From the NCBI GenBank assembly GCA_026874595.1, contig CM049316.1:50725676-50789675 (forward strand): a DNA stretch of 64,000 bases, read 5' to 3'. Shown here piece by piece: positions 22,558 through 33,123 of the stretch. The position numbers were made by a program, and so were the translations under genes. This DNA is from Sipunculus nudus (lineage: Eukaryota > Annelida > Sipuncula > Golfingiida > Sipunculidae). Each line of letters begins with the position of its first letter. Positions within the stretch are counted from its first letter, which is position 1. The notes under the pieces were generated by a model that worked only from the letters and a program-made list of their open reading frames with translations, was not told the DNA's origin and searched no databases.

Positions 22558-25014
22558 CACAAAATAACTCAACAACAACATACTGCAGCTTTCCCAAATT
22601 CACAGGGATGATTGGTACCTATGACAGCTCTAGACCTGTCGAATTACAGACTTGTCAGAATTCAAATATGGCCGCCACAGCCCAATCGCTAATTATCTTT
22701 TGCACGCGATAATTCAGCAACAACATTCTGCAGCTTTCCCAAATTCACAGGGATAATTGGTACCTATGACGGCTCCAGACCTATTGCATTACAGACTTGT
22801 CGGAATTCAAATATGACTGCCACAGCCCAATCGCTGATTTTTTTTGCACGCGATAACTCAACAACATATTGCAGCTTTCCCAAATTCACAGGGATAATTG
22901 GTACCAATCACAGCTCTAGACCTATCGAATTACAGACTTGTCCAAATTCAAATATGGCTGCCACAGCCCAATCGCTGCTTTTATTTAGCACGCAATAACT
23001 CAACAACATACTGAAGCTTTCCCAAATTCACAGGGATGATTGGTACCTATGACATACTGAGACGTGTTGAATTACAGACTTGTCAGAATTCAAATATGGC
23101 CGCCATAGCCCAATTGCTAATTATCTTTTGCACGCAATAACTCAAGCACAACATACTGCAGCTTTCTCAAATTCACAAGGATGATTTTTACCTATGACGG
23201 CTCCAGACCTGTGGAATTACAGACCTGTCGATATTCAAATATGGTTGCCACAGCCCGATCGCTGATTTTCTTTCGCACACGATAACTCAACAACAACATA
23301 TTGCAGCTTTCCCAAATTCACAGGGATGATTTGTACCTAAGACGGCTCCAGACCTATCGAATTACAGACTTGTCCAAATTCAAATATGGCTGACACAGCC
23401 CAATCGCTGATTTTCTTTCGCATGCGATAACTCAACAACATCATACTGAAGCTTTCCCAAATTCACAGGGATGATTGGTACCTATGACAGCTCTAGACCT
23501 GTCGAATTACAGACTTGTCAGAATTCAAATATGGCCGCCACAGCCCAATCGCTTATTATCTTTTGCACGCGATAATTCAACAACAACATTCTGCAGCTTT
23601 CCCAAATTCACAGGGATAATTGGTACCTATGACGGCTCCAGACCTATTGCATTACAGACTTGTCGGAATTCAAATATGACTGCCACAGCCCAATCGCTGA
23701 TTTTCTTTCACACGCGATAACTCAACAACAACATGCTGCAGCTTTCCCAAATTCACAGGAATGATTGGTACCGATGACATACTGAGACCTGTCGAATTAC
23801 AGACATGTCAGAATTCAAATATGGCCACCACATCCCAATCACTAATTTTCTTTTGCACAAAATAACTCAACAACAACATACTGCAGCTTTCCCAAATTCA
23901 CAGGGATAATTGGTACCAATGACCGCTCCAGACCTATTGCATAACAGACTTGTCGGAATTCAAATATGACTGCCACAGCCCAATCGCTGATTTTCTTTCA
24001 CACGCGATAACTCAACAACAACATGCTGCAGCTTTCCCAAATTCACAGGGATGATTGGTACCGATGACATACTGAGACCTGTTGAATTACAGACATGTCA
24101 GAATTCAAATATGGCCGCCACATCCCAATCGCTAATTATCTTTTGCAAGCAATAACTCAACAACAACATACTGCAGCTTTCTCAAATTCACAAGGATGAT
24201 TTGTACCTATGGCGGCTCCGGACCTGTGGAATTACAGACCTGTCGATATTCAAATATGGTTGCCACAGCCCGATCGCTGATTTTCTTTCGCACACGATAA
24301 CTCAACAACAACATATTGCAGCTTTCCCAAATTCACAGGGATGATTTGTACCTAAGACGGCTCCAGACCTATCGAATGACAGACTTGTCCGAATTCAAAT
24401 ATGGCCGCCACAGCCCAATCGCTGATTTTTTTTGCACGCGATAACTCAACAACAACATACTGCAGCTTTCCCAAATTCACAGGGATAATTGGAACAAATC
24501 ACAGCTCTAGACCTATCGAATTACAGACTTGTCCAAATTCAAATATGGCTGACACAGCCCAATCGCTGATTTTCTTTCGCATGCGATAACTCAACAACAA
24601 CATACTGAAGCTTTCCCAAATTCACAGGGATGATTGGTACCTATGGCAGCTCTAGACCTGTCGAATTACAGACTTGTCAGAATTCAAATATGGCCGCCAC
24701 AGCCCAATCGCTAATTATCTTTTGCACGCGATAATTCAACAACAACATTCTGCAGCTTTCCCAAATTCACAGGGATAATTGGTACCTATGACGGCTCTAG
24801 ACCTATTGCATTACAGACTTGTCGGAATTCAAATATGACTGCCACAGCCCAATCGCTGATTTTCTTTCACACGCGATAACTCAACAACAACATACTGCAG
24901 CTTTCCCAAATTCACAGGGATGATTGGTACCTATGACATACTGAGACCTGTCGAATTACAGACATGTCAGAATTCAAATATGGCCACCACATCCCAATCA
25001 CTAATTTTCTTTTG
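22558..25014 (+). repeat. Higher-order repeat copy 2 (2,457 bp, 17 monomers)
   Basis: Same monomer order as copy 1 but lacking two monomers (283 bp) near 23,990, where a T-rich GCACGCG variant is replaced directly by the following CACACGCG variant. Confidence 0.9.
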
Positions 25015-27755
25015 CACAAAATAACTCAACAACAACATACTGCAGCTTTCCCAAATTCACAGGGATGATTGGTACCTATGACAGCTCTAGACCTGTCGAA
25101 TTACAGACTTGTCAGAATTCAAATATGGCCGCCACAGCCCAATCGCTAATTATCTTTTGCACGCGATAATTCAGCAACAACATTCTGCAGCTTTCCCAAA
25201 TTCACAGGGATAATTGGTACCTATGACGGCTCCAGACCTATTGCATTACAGACTTGTCGGAATTCAAATATGACTGCCACAGCCCAATCGCTGATTTTTT
25301 TTGCACGCGATAACTCAACAACATATTGCAGCTTTCCCAAATTCACAGGGATAATTGGTACCAATCACAGCTCTAGACCTATCGAATTACAGACTTGTCC
25401 AAATTCAAATATGGCTGCCACAGCCCAATCGCTGCTTTTATTTAGCACGCAATAACTCAACAACATACTGAAGCTTTCCCAAATTCACAGGGATGATTGG
25501 TACCTATGACATACTGAGACGTGTTGAATTACAGACTTGTCAGAATTCAAATATGGCCGCCATAGCCCAATTGCTAATTATCTTTTGCACGCAATAACTC
25601 AAGCACAACATACTGCAGCTTTCTCAAATTCACAAGGATGATTTTTACCTATGACGGCTCCAGACCTGTGGAATTACAGACCTGTCGATATTCAAATATG
25701 GTTGCCACAGCCCGATCGCTGATTTTCTTTCGCACACGATAACTCAACAACAACATATTGCAGCTTTCCCAAATTCACAGGGATGATTTGTACCTAAGAC
25801 GGCTCCAGACCTATCGAATTACAGACTTGTCCAAATTCAAATATGGCTGACACAGCCCAATCGCTGATTTTCTTTCGCATGCGATAACTCAACAACATCA
25901 TACTGAAGCTTTCCCAAATTCACAGGGATGATTGGTACCTATGACAGCTCTAGACCTGTCGAATTACAGACTTGTCAGAATTCAAATATGGCCGCCACAG
26001 CCCAATCGCTTATTATCTTTTGCACGCGATAATTCAACAACAACATTCTGCAGCTTTCCCAAATTCACAGGGATAATTGGTACCTATGACGGCTCCAGAC
26101 CTATTGCATTACAGACTTGTCGGAATTCAAATATGACTGCCACAGCCCAATCGCTGATTTTCTTTCACACGCGATAACTCAACAACAACATGCTGCAGCT
26201 TTCCCAAATTCACAGGAATGATTGGTACCGATGACATACTGAGACCTGTCGAATTACAGACATGTCAGAATTCAAATATGGCCACCACATCCCAATCACT
26301 AATTTTCTTTTGCACAAAATAACTCAACAACAACATACTGCAGCTTTCCCAAATTCACAGGGATAATTGGTACCAATGACCGCTCCAGACCTATTGCATA
26401 ACAGACTTGTCGGAATTCAAATATGACTGCCACAGCCCAATCGCTGATTTTTTTTGCACGCGATAACTCAACAACATATTGCAGCTTTCCCAAATTCACA
26501 GGGATAATTGGTACCAATCACAGCTCTAGACCTATCGAATTACAGACTTGTCTAAATTCAAATATGGCTGCCACAGCCCAATCGCTGATTTTCTTTAGCA
26601 CACAATAACTCAACAACATACTGAAGCTTTCCCAAATTCACAGGGATAATTGGTACCTATGACGGCTCCAGACCTATTGCATTTCAGACTTGTCGGAATT
26701 CAAATATGACTGCCACAGCCCAATCGCTGATTTTCTTTCACACGCGATAACTCAACAACAACATACTGCAGCTTTCCCAAATTCACAGGGATGATTGGTA
26801 CCTATGACATACTGAGACCTGTTGAATTACAGACATGTCAGAATTCAAATATGGCCGCCACATCCCAATCGCTAATTATCTTTTGCAAGCAATAACTCAA
26901 CAACAACATACTGCAGCTTTCTCAAATTCACAAGGATGATTTGTACCTATGACGGCTCCAGACCTGTGGAATTACAGACCTGTCGATATTCAAATATGGT
27001 TGCCACAGCCCGATCGCTGATTTTCTTTCGCACACGATAACTCAACAACAACATATTGCAGCTTTCCCAAATTCACAGGGATGATTTGTACCTAAGACGG
27101 CTCCAGACCTATCGAATGACAGACTTGTCCGAATTCAAATATGGCCGCCACAGCCCAATCGCTGATTTTTTTTGCACGCGATAACTCAACAACAACATAC
27201 TGCAGCTTTCCCAAATTCACAGGGATAATTGGAACAAATCACAGCTCTAGACCTATCGAATTACAGACTTGTCCAAATTCAAATAATGGCTGACACAGCC
27301 CAATCGCTGATTTTCTTTCGCATGCGATAACTCAACAACAACATACTGAAGCTTTCCCAAATTCACAGGGATGATTGGTACCTATGGCAGCTCTAGACCT
27401 GTCGAATTACAGACTTGTCAGAATTCAAATATGGCCGCCACAGCCCAATCGCTAATTATCTTTTGCACGCGATAATTCAACAACAACATTCTGCAGCTTT
27501 CCCAAATTCACAGGGATAATTGGTACCTATGACGGCTCTAGACCTATTGCATTACAGACTTGTCGGAATTCAAATATGACTGCCACAGCCCAATCGCTGA
27601 TTTTCTTTCACACGCGATAACTCAACAACAACATACTGCAGCTTTCCCAAATTCACAGGGATGATTGGTACCTATGACATACTGAGACCTGTCGAATTAC
27701 AGACATGTCAGAATTCAAATATGGCCACCACATCCCAATCACTAATTTTCTTTTG
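25015..27755 (+). repeat. Higher-order repeat copy 3 (2,741 bp, 19 monomers)
   Basis: Contains the two monomers missing from copy 2 and has one extra A near 27,283. The next CACAAAATAACTC at 27,756 starts a partial repeat that diverges within one monomer. Confidence 0.9.
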
Positions 27756-28463
27756 CACAAAATAACTCAACAACAACATACTGCAGCTTTCCCAAATTCA
27801 CAGGGATGATTGGTACCTATGACAACTCGAGACCTGTCGAATTACAGACTTGTCAGAATTCCAATATGGCCTCCACAGCCCGATTGCTGATTTTCTTTCG
27901 TGCGCTGTAACTCAACAACAACCTACTGCAGCTTTCCTGAATTCACAGGGATGATTGGTACCTATGAGGGCTCCAAACATATTGCATTACAGATCTGTCC
28001 GAATTCCAATATGGCCGCCACAGCCCAATCGCTGATTTTCTTTCGTGTGCAATAACTCACCAAAAACCTCAGGCAGCTTTCCCAAATTCACAGGGATGAT
28101 TGGCACCTGTAAGGGCTCCAGACCTTTTGGATAACAGACCTGTTGGAATTTCGATATGGCCGCTACTGCCCAATTGCTGATTTTCTTTCGTGCATGATAA
28201 CTAAAAAAACAACATACTTCAGCTTTTCCAAATTTACAGGGATCACTGGTCCCTATGCGGGCTCCAGACCTATTGAAATACAGACTTGCTCAAAATCAAA
28301 TATGGCTAACAGACTACATTCAGTTATTTTCTGTTGCACACATTATTTCAGACATATATCTTTTTTAATCCAGTACGATTTTTTCCCTCATGCATATTGA
28401 TAAAAACCTGTTTCTGTTTGTGATATTTTTCAAATTTAACTTAATTTTTCACCCATATGCAAA

Positions 28464-28507
28464 CTAGTCAAGCACTAGCAGAAACGCGGGGCCCTCTGAG
28501 GACCATT
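28464..28507 (+). repeat. Class C 3' subterminal inverted repeat and cap
   Basis: CTAGTcaagcACTAG forms a small hairpin. GTCAAGC and GCGGGGCCC are inverse matches to the 5' end, and CCTCTGAGG is a terminal palindrome. The element ends within one base of the start of the 7.3-kb tandem duplication. Confidence 0.6.
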
Positions 28508-29560
28508 GAAATTTTAACCAAAGTCTTTCAGTATGTGTAAACAGATATACCAACAGGCCAAGATTGAATCTGTATCTTTAAATAGGTTGAGAAACTGCCA
28601 ACTGTTTCAGATTTGGGAACAGATCAAGAGTTCATTTAGTGCAGCCAGATATAGGTCAAGAGTTCAATCAGTGCAGCCAAGCACATGGCATGTGATCACC
28701 TCATGGGTGACATGTGAACACCTCATGGGCACCATGTGATCACTTCATGGGTGTCAAGCCCCTCAGGGCAGGGCCCCTGCATGAGCTTATGCAATGGTGT
28801 GGCTACTATTTCAGATTAGGCAACAGGCTAGAGGTCAGTCTGGATCTATTTATAGCTTTGGCAGACTGCTAACTGTATCAGATTAGGCAACAGGTCAAGA
28901 GTTCACTCAGTGCAGCCAGGTATGGGTCAGGAGTTTACTCAGTGCAGAAGCTGCATTCTATTTATAGCTTTGGCAGACTGCCAACTTTGTCAGATTATGC
29001 AACAGGTCAAGATTTCACTCAGTGCAGCCAGGTACAGGTCAAAAGTTCACTCAGTCTGGCCAAATGCAGGTCATGAGTTCACTCAGTGCAGTAGTCTGAG
29101 AAAGCAATTTGTCACAGTTCACTCGGGGCAACAGCCTTTCTCACCTAAGCCTGGTCAGCCCCATGCATCAGACTCAAGGTAAGTTTAATGTATTGGCCTA
29201 ATATTTTGTGTCTATGTGTCTTTGATGGCTTTCTCGCTCACAAGACAGGTGTTGCCACCTACCATGACTTTTGAACACGTTTTTCTCAGGAGGGGTTTGA
29301 TATATCAGTCTGAAATTGGGCGTATGTATATATCTCTGATAGCTTCGTTGTATACAAGACTGGTGGTGCCAGCTACAATCTTTTAAGTGTTGTGTGCACC
29401 TATGCCAGAATTTCAGCAGTGATGTTTGTGTAATTGTTTCTTATTCAAAATGTTTAGTACTTGCATAGTTCATATACATGAAAATTAATGGTCAAGCATT
29501 GAAGCATTATACCTGGTGTATTCCCCAATGCACAGGTTCGCATTAGGCCTGTAGGCCTTG
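28508..29560 (+). mobile_element. Class A 3' part with cap
   Basis: Short-period module with several AGGTCANNAGTTCA pairs, then 135-bp-type units, then CACAGGTTCGC (29,531-29,541), the palindrome AGGCCTGTAGGCCT (29,545-29,558) and TG. CACAGGTTCGC is the exact reverse complement of the class A 5' motif. The 5' part is absent because the satellite element lies directly upstream. Confidence 0.7.
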
Positions 29561-30380
29561 TTTCATATATTGCTGATTTCTTTTTTTTTGTAAAATGTCA
29601 GCTGAAAAGCATTTTGTATTGGGAAAATGTATTTCAAAGTTATTTCAAGGAGGGACCACTTTCTACAGATAGCAGCACTTGGTTTACCATTGGAGATTGC
29701 CAGTGCCTTGATCTTGGCTATTAGCCAAGATGATATCAGCTCTTTAAATAGTTTTGGCACAGTGCCTGGATTGGAAGAAGTGCAGCCAGGTATAGGTCAA
29801 GAGTTCACTCAGTGCAGTAGCTGCATTCTATTAATAGCTTTGGCAGACTGCCCACTTCAACAGATTTGGCACCAATGTTCAGCCTGGATCTATAGCTTTG
29901 GCAGACTTCCAACTGTGTCAGATTATGCAACAGGTCAAGATTTCACTCAGTGCAACCAGGTACAGGTCAAAAGTTCACTTAGTCTAGCCAGGTGCAGGTC
30001 AAGAGTTCACTCAGTGCAGTAGCTTGAGGTAGTAATTTGTCACAGATCACTCGGGGGCAACTGCCTTACCTACCTTAGCCTGGTCAGCCCAGTGCATCAA
30101 ACTCAAGGGAGGTTTGATATATTGGCCTGATATTTTGACCTGTCCATGCATCTTTGATGGCTCTCTCGTTCACAAGACAGGTGTCACCACCTACATTGAT
30201 TTTTCCATAGTGTATGCGCCTGCTTTTTTCTACAGAGGAATTTTATACATCAGCCTGAAATTGGGCATATTTATACATATCGGGTAGCTTTGTAGTGTAG
30301 AAGACTGATGGTGCCACCTACAATAATTTTTACACAGTGTATGTCCCAGCTTATTTCGCAGGAGGGCTACAATCATTTTT
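29561..30380 (+). repeat. Second class A 3'-type module, no cap
   Basis: Starts with a T-rich segment and a module also found at 8,150-8,335 (AAAAGCATTTTGTATTGG). Short-period AGGTCA units and 135-bp-type units follow. It stops at the class B hairpin without a class A terminus. Two open frames of 65 and 131 codons here are repeat translations. Confidence 0.6.
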
Positions 30381-33123
30381 AGCTCAGCTGACTGTAAGTC
30401 AACTGAGGTATAGGTATGGCGCTTTTTCCATCGTCAGTCTGGCCGTCCGTTAGCAGGGCACAAATCGTATCCACTGACCCTAGAAGCCTGTAACTAAAAA
30501 TCTAGGGAGGTCCATAAAAAATCTATCTCCTTGGAAACCTGAAATTAGGTCACTGTAACCTATATCCTCCAAGCTATCCGGCTTGAAAGTACCCCCCCCC
30601 CCCGAATAATAAATAATTTGATACAAAACCTCCAATATCTTGATAATTGATGCATGGATTGTCATGAATCTTGCCTTGAATATTGACTATGACTAGATTT
30701 GTCAGTTCATGAAAAGTGGTGGCGCCACCTGTATATTTTCTTATTTTTAAGAATATTTATCTTCTTTTTAGCTCAGCTGACTATAAGTCATCTGAGCTAT
30801 AGTCGGGGTCCTTTGTTCGTCGGCTGTCCGTCCATCCATTAAACTGGCACGTTTTGAAACCATTGGGCCCACAAAAATCGGCATACCTTTAGAGGTACCC
30901 AAAATCTCCTACCATACTGAAAATTGGGTCACTACTTCATTCCTTCGATTTATTAAGGAAAACCCTCCATTTTCCATTAAAAACCCATTGTTACACTTCA
31001 AGACTGCCCAATATCAAAACCACTGACCTGATATTGACCATTTTTGATTTATCAGTTCCTCTATATATTTCCTATGTACATACCATAAATTAGTTCGATA
31101 TTTTTTAAATTCCTGAAGTAATGGGCCCAAACATAATGCACTTTGTAATAATTCAGGAAATTTATTTACTCTCTAACTTGAGAATTGCTGAAGCTAGAGT
31201 CTTTCTTTCAGGTATATATAACCGTATTTCGTCAAGATTCAATTGTATACCAAAAATTAGATCTGAATTTTTAAATTTTATAAGTTATTAGCATACCGGT
31301 AAATATTAAATCAGTACCTTAAATTTTTCTCAGATTTGACCAGGACACATTTTTTTTCCTGTAACTGCTGTGGATTTAATTTTCACAGCATGTTACCTTT
31401 AGCATTTCATTTCTTAACATCTGAAATTTGCAACAGTTGATCAAAAACTGTTGATTTTATTCCTGTTTTCAAGCACCATGTAAAGTATTGTTTAGATCAA
31501 GCAAGTGTTATGGAGTTTGCTAAAGCTCAGCTCCCAAGCTTCCCAGGCTAGCTCTCAGCTACCAAAATTTGGCATACAGTCAGATGTCCCCCAAACCCCC
31601 CTACCATACCAAAAGTTTGGTCACTAGAATTTCATTCCTTTGAGATGTTAAAAAAAACTTTAATTTTCAATTAAAAACCCATTGTTATACTTCAAGACTG
31701 CCTAATATCAAAACTACTGATCTGACTTTGATTATATAAAATATACATGTTATTCTATTTATACTCTATGCACATGCCAGAAATGATGTGAGTATTGCAA
31801 AACTGTTTTAAGTTATGGGCCCGAACATAATGCACTTTGTAAACAAGAAATATATTTACCCCCTTAACATGAAAATTGCTGAAGCTAGAGATTTTTTTTG
31901 TCAGGGATATAACATTATTTAATTCAGATTCAATTGTATACCCAAAATTAGTTCTGAATTTTTCAAATTTTATAAGTTATTAGCATAAATATAAAATCAG
32001 TACCTTAGATTTTGCCTAATTTTGATCATGGCTTGTTTGTTTCCTGAAAGCACTGTTGATGTCATTTTCATATCATGCAGAAATAAGGGTTTCAGCTTGT
32101 TATTTTTGAAAGTTGAAAGAAATTGGCCAAAAACTGTAGCTTTTATTAAATTTTTTATGAGACAATGTCAGACCCAGGCTCTACCCAGCCCCTCTTCAGT
32201 CACCTGTATGTCCTCAAGTTGACCTTTCAGGCCAATTATGCACGCTTGACGCGGGGCATATACTTGCAGCTGGGCAGCTTATTTGCTGGCCACAGCTGAT
32301 CCAGGTGTCCAACGCAGCTCATCTATTAGTTGTTTAGACCAACAGCATAACAATAAACAATGAATAAATAATTTTTTATAGGTTTATAATAACAACTTTA
32401 AAAATAATCAATAGAAAAGGAATTTGACAGTTGATGAGTGACATTGACAGGGAATTACCTTGCAGTTGCTGATGTTTTATGGATTTTGTATGGATGTATG
32501 AAAATGTATTCCAAGTAACACCATTGAGTCATCTATGGTATTTTTCTTTTCAATTTTAATAATGAAAAAAAAAAATAATTTAATTATATTGTACTATACT
32601 TTTAAGTATTATATGAAGGAAACCAATGATTGACAAAGATGCAGTTGAAAATTTTTAAATTTTACTCGGACAAGTACTTATTAAAGTTGTCAATGTGTTT
32701 CACTAATGACATTCAGACACATGGCTGTAACAGCTGTCACAAGACTATGTGAATAATCGAAATTTATATTATTGGTTCCTATATTTCAGTTAATAAAATT
32801 ACAATTGCCCATTTCTAGTTTTCTCCTTGTACAATTTATAGGGTATTCTTATGCTTGGGTTATTTTTTACACATATAATGGTTTCAAAGGTGAGAAACTT
32901 CAATTTTTTTCTGATACATTTTTTTTTAATAAAAAAATTTAAATATGATAAAAAATCAAATCTTAGACAAGTTCTCATTATGATTTCTGTAATGTTAATA
33001 ATTGTCATAAGACTCTTGCTATGTCTAGTGTAGATTGATGTGAAGGTAGTCCAAAGTGAAAATTATAGTTTTAATTTTGAATATAAATAAAATTCATAAA
33101 ACCAGGTACTTATGATCATTATT
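30381..33123 (+). mobile_element. Two nested or adjacent class B elements, copy 1
   Basis: The first starts with the hairpin at 30,383-30,407 and holds a 12-C run (30,592-30,603) and GGTGGCGCCACC at 30,718-30,729. The second starts with the hairpin at 30,770-30,798 followed by GTCCGTCCATCC. Its body contains a direct repeat of about 694 bp (GGGCCCRAACATAATGCAC at 31,123 and 31,817). No class B cap is found before the class A start at 33,124. No coding potential. Confidence 0.6.

Larger units (their letters stand above)
17509..28300 (+). repeat. 145-bp satellite array, about 74 monomers
   Basis: Monomers start ATAACTCAACAACAACATAC and contain CTGCAGCTTTCCCAAATTCA, a GGTACC site, GAATTACAGACTTGTC and TTCAAATATGGCCGCC. 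Lengths vary by about 3 bp, mainly through a CAACAA/CAA indel and T-run length. Because 145 is not a multiple of 3, reading frames do not persist, and the repeated 61-62 codon ORFs span only 1.3 monomers. Monomers past 27,830 are strongly diverged. Confidence 0.97.
17419..28507 (+). mobile_element. Class C Helentron-like element enclosing the 145-bp satellite
   Basis: The 5' end is a near-perfect palindrome at 17,419-17,443 beginning GGGCCCCGCTTGAC, followed by CTATAGTGATCACC and a GTCCGTCC stretch. The 3' side carries the inverted matches GTCAAGC (28,467-28,473) and GCGGGGCCC (28,486-28,494), then the small palindrome CCTCTGAGG (28,493-28,501) and ACCATT. The asymmetric inverted ends plus 3' palindromic cap match classes A and B. 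Everything between is tandem 145-bp monomers. Whether the array moved as one unit or expanded in place is unknown; expansion in place is more likely. Confidence 0.6.

Noticed and set aside
17509-28300. Dozens of 61-85 codon ORFs in the satellite with recurring peptide strings
   Set aside because: Monomer length (145 bp) is not a multiple of three, so frames rotate and stop in every second monomer. The ORFs recur only because the DNA does.
17509-28300. CRISPR-like regular repeat spacing
   Set aside because: The whole 145-bp unit repeats without unique spacers, and the sequence is eukaryotic; this is satellite DNA.
17509-28300. YY1-like site in each satellite monomer (ATATGGCCGCC)
   Set aside because: It resembles but does not match the usual YY1 core with GGCGG; too weak to annotate.
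17419-28507. Class C ends as terminal inverted repeats of a cut-and-paste transposon
   Set aside because: The GGGCCCCGC/GCGGGGCCC match is short, is not at both extreme ends and has no visible target-site duplication; the asymmetric Helentron-like reading fits better.
29627-30022. 131-codon ORF (repeated at 36,797-37,192)
   Set aside because: The C-terminal half is translation of the short-period AGGTCA repeat and the N-terminal half is a dispersed module; no domain, and the frame is not kept in the homologue at 8.2 kb.
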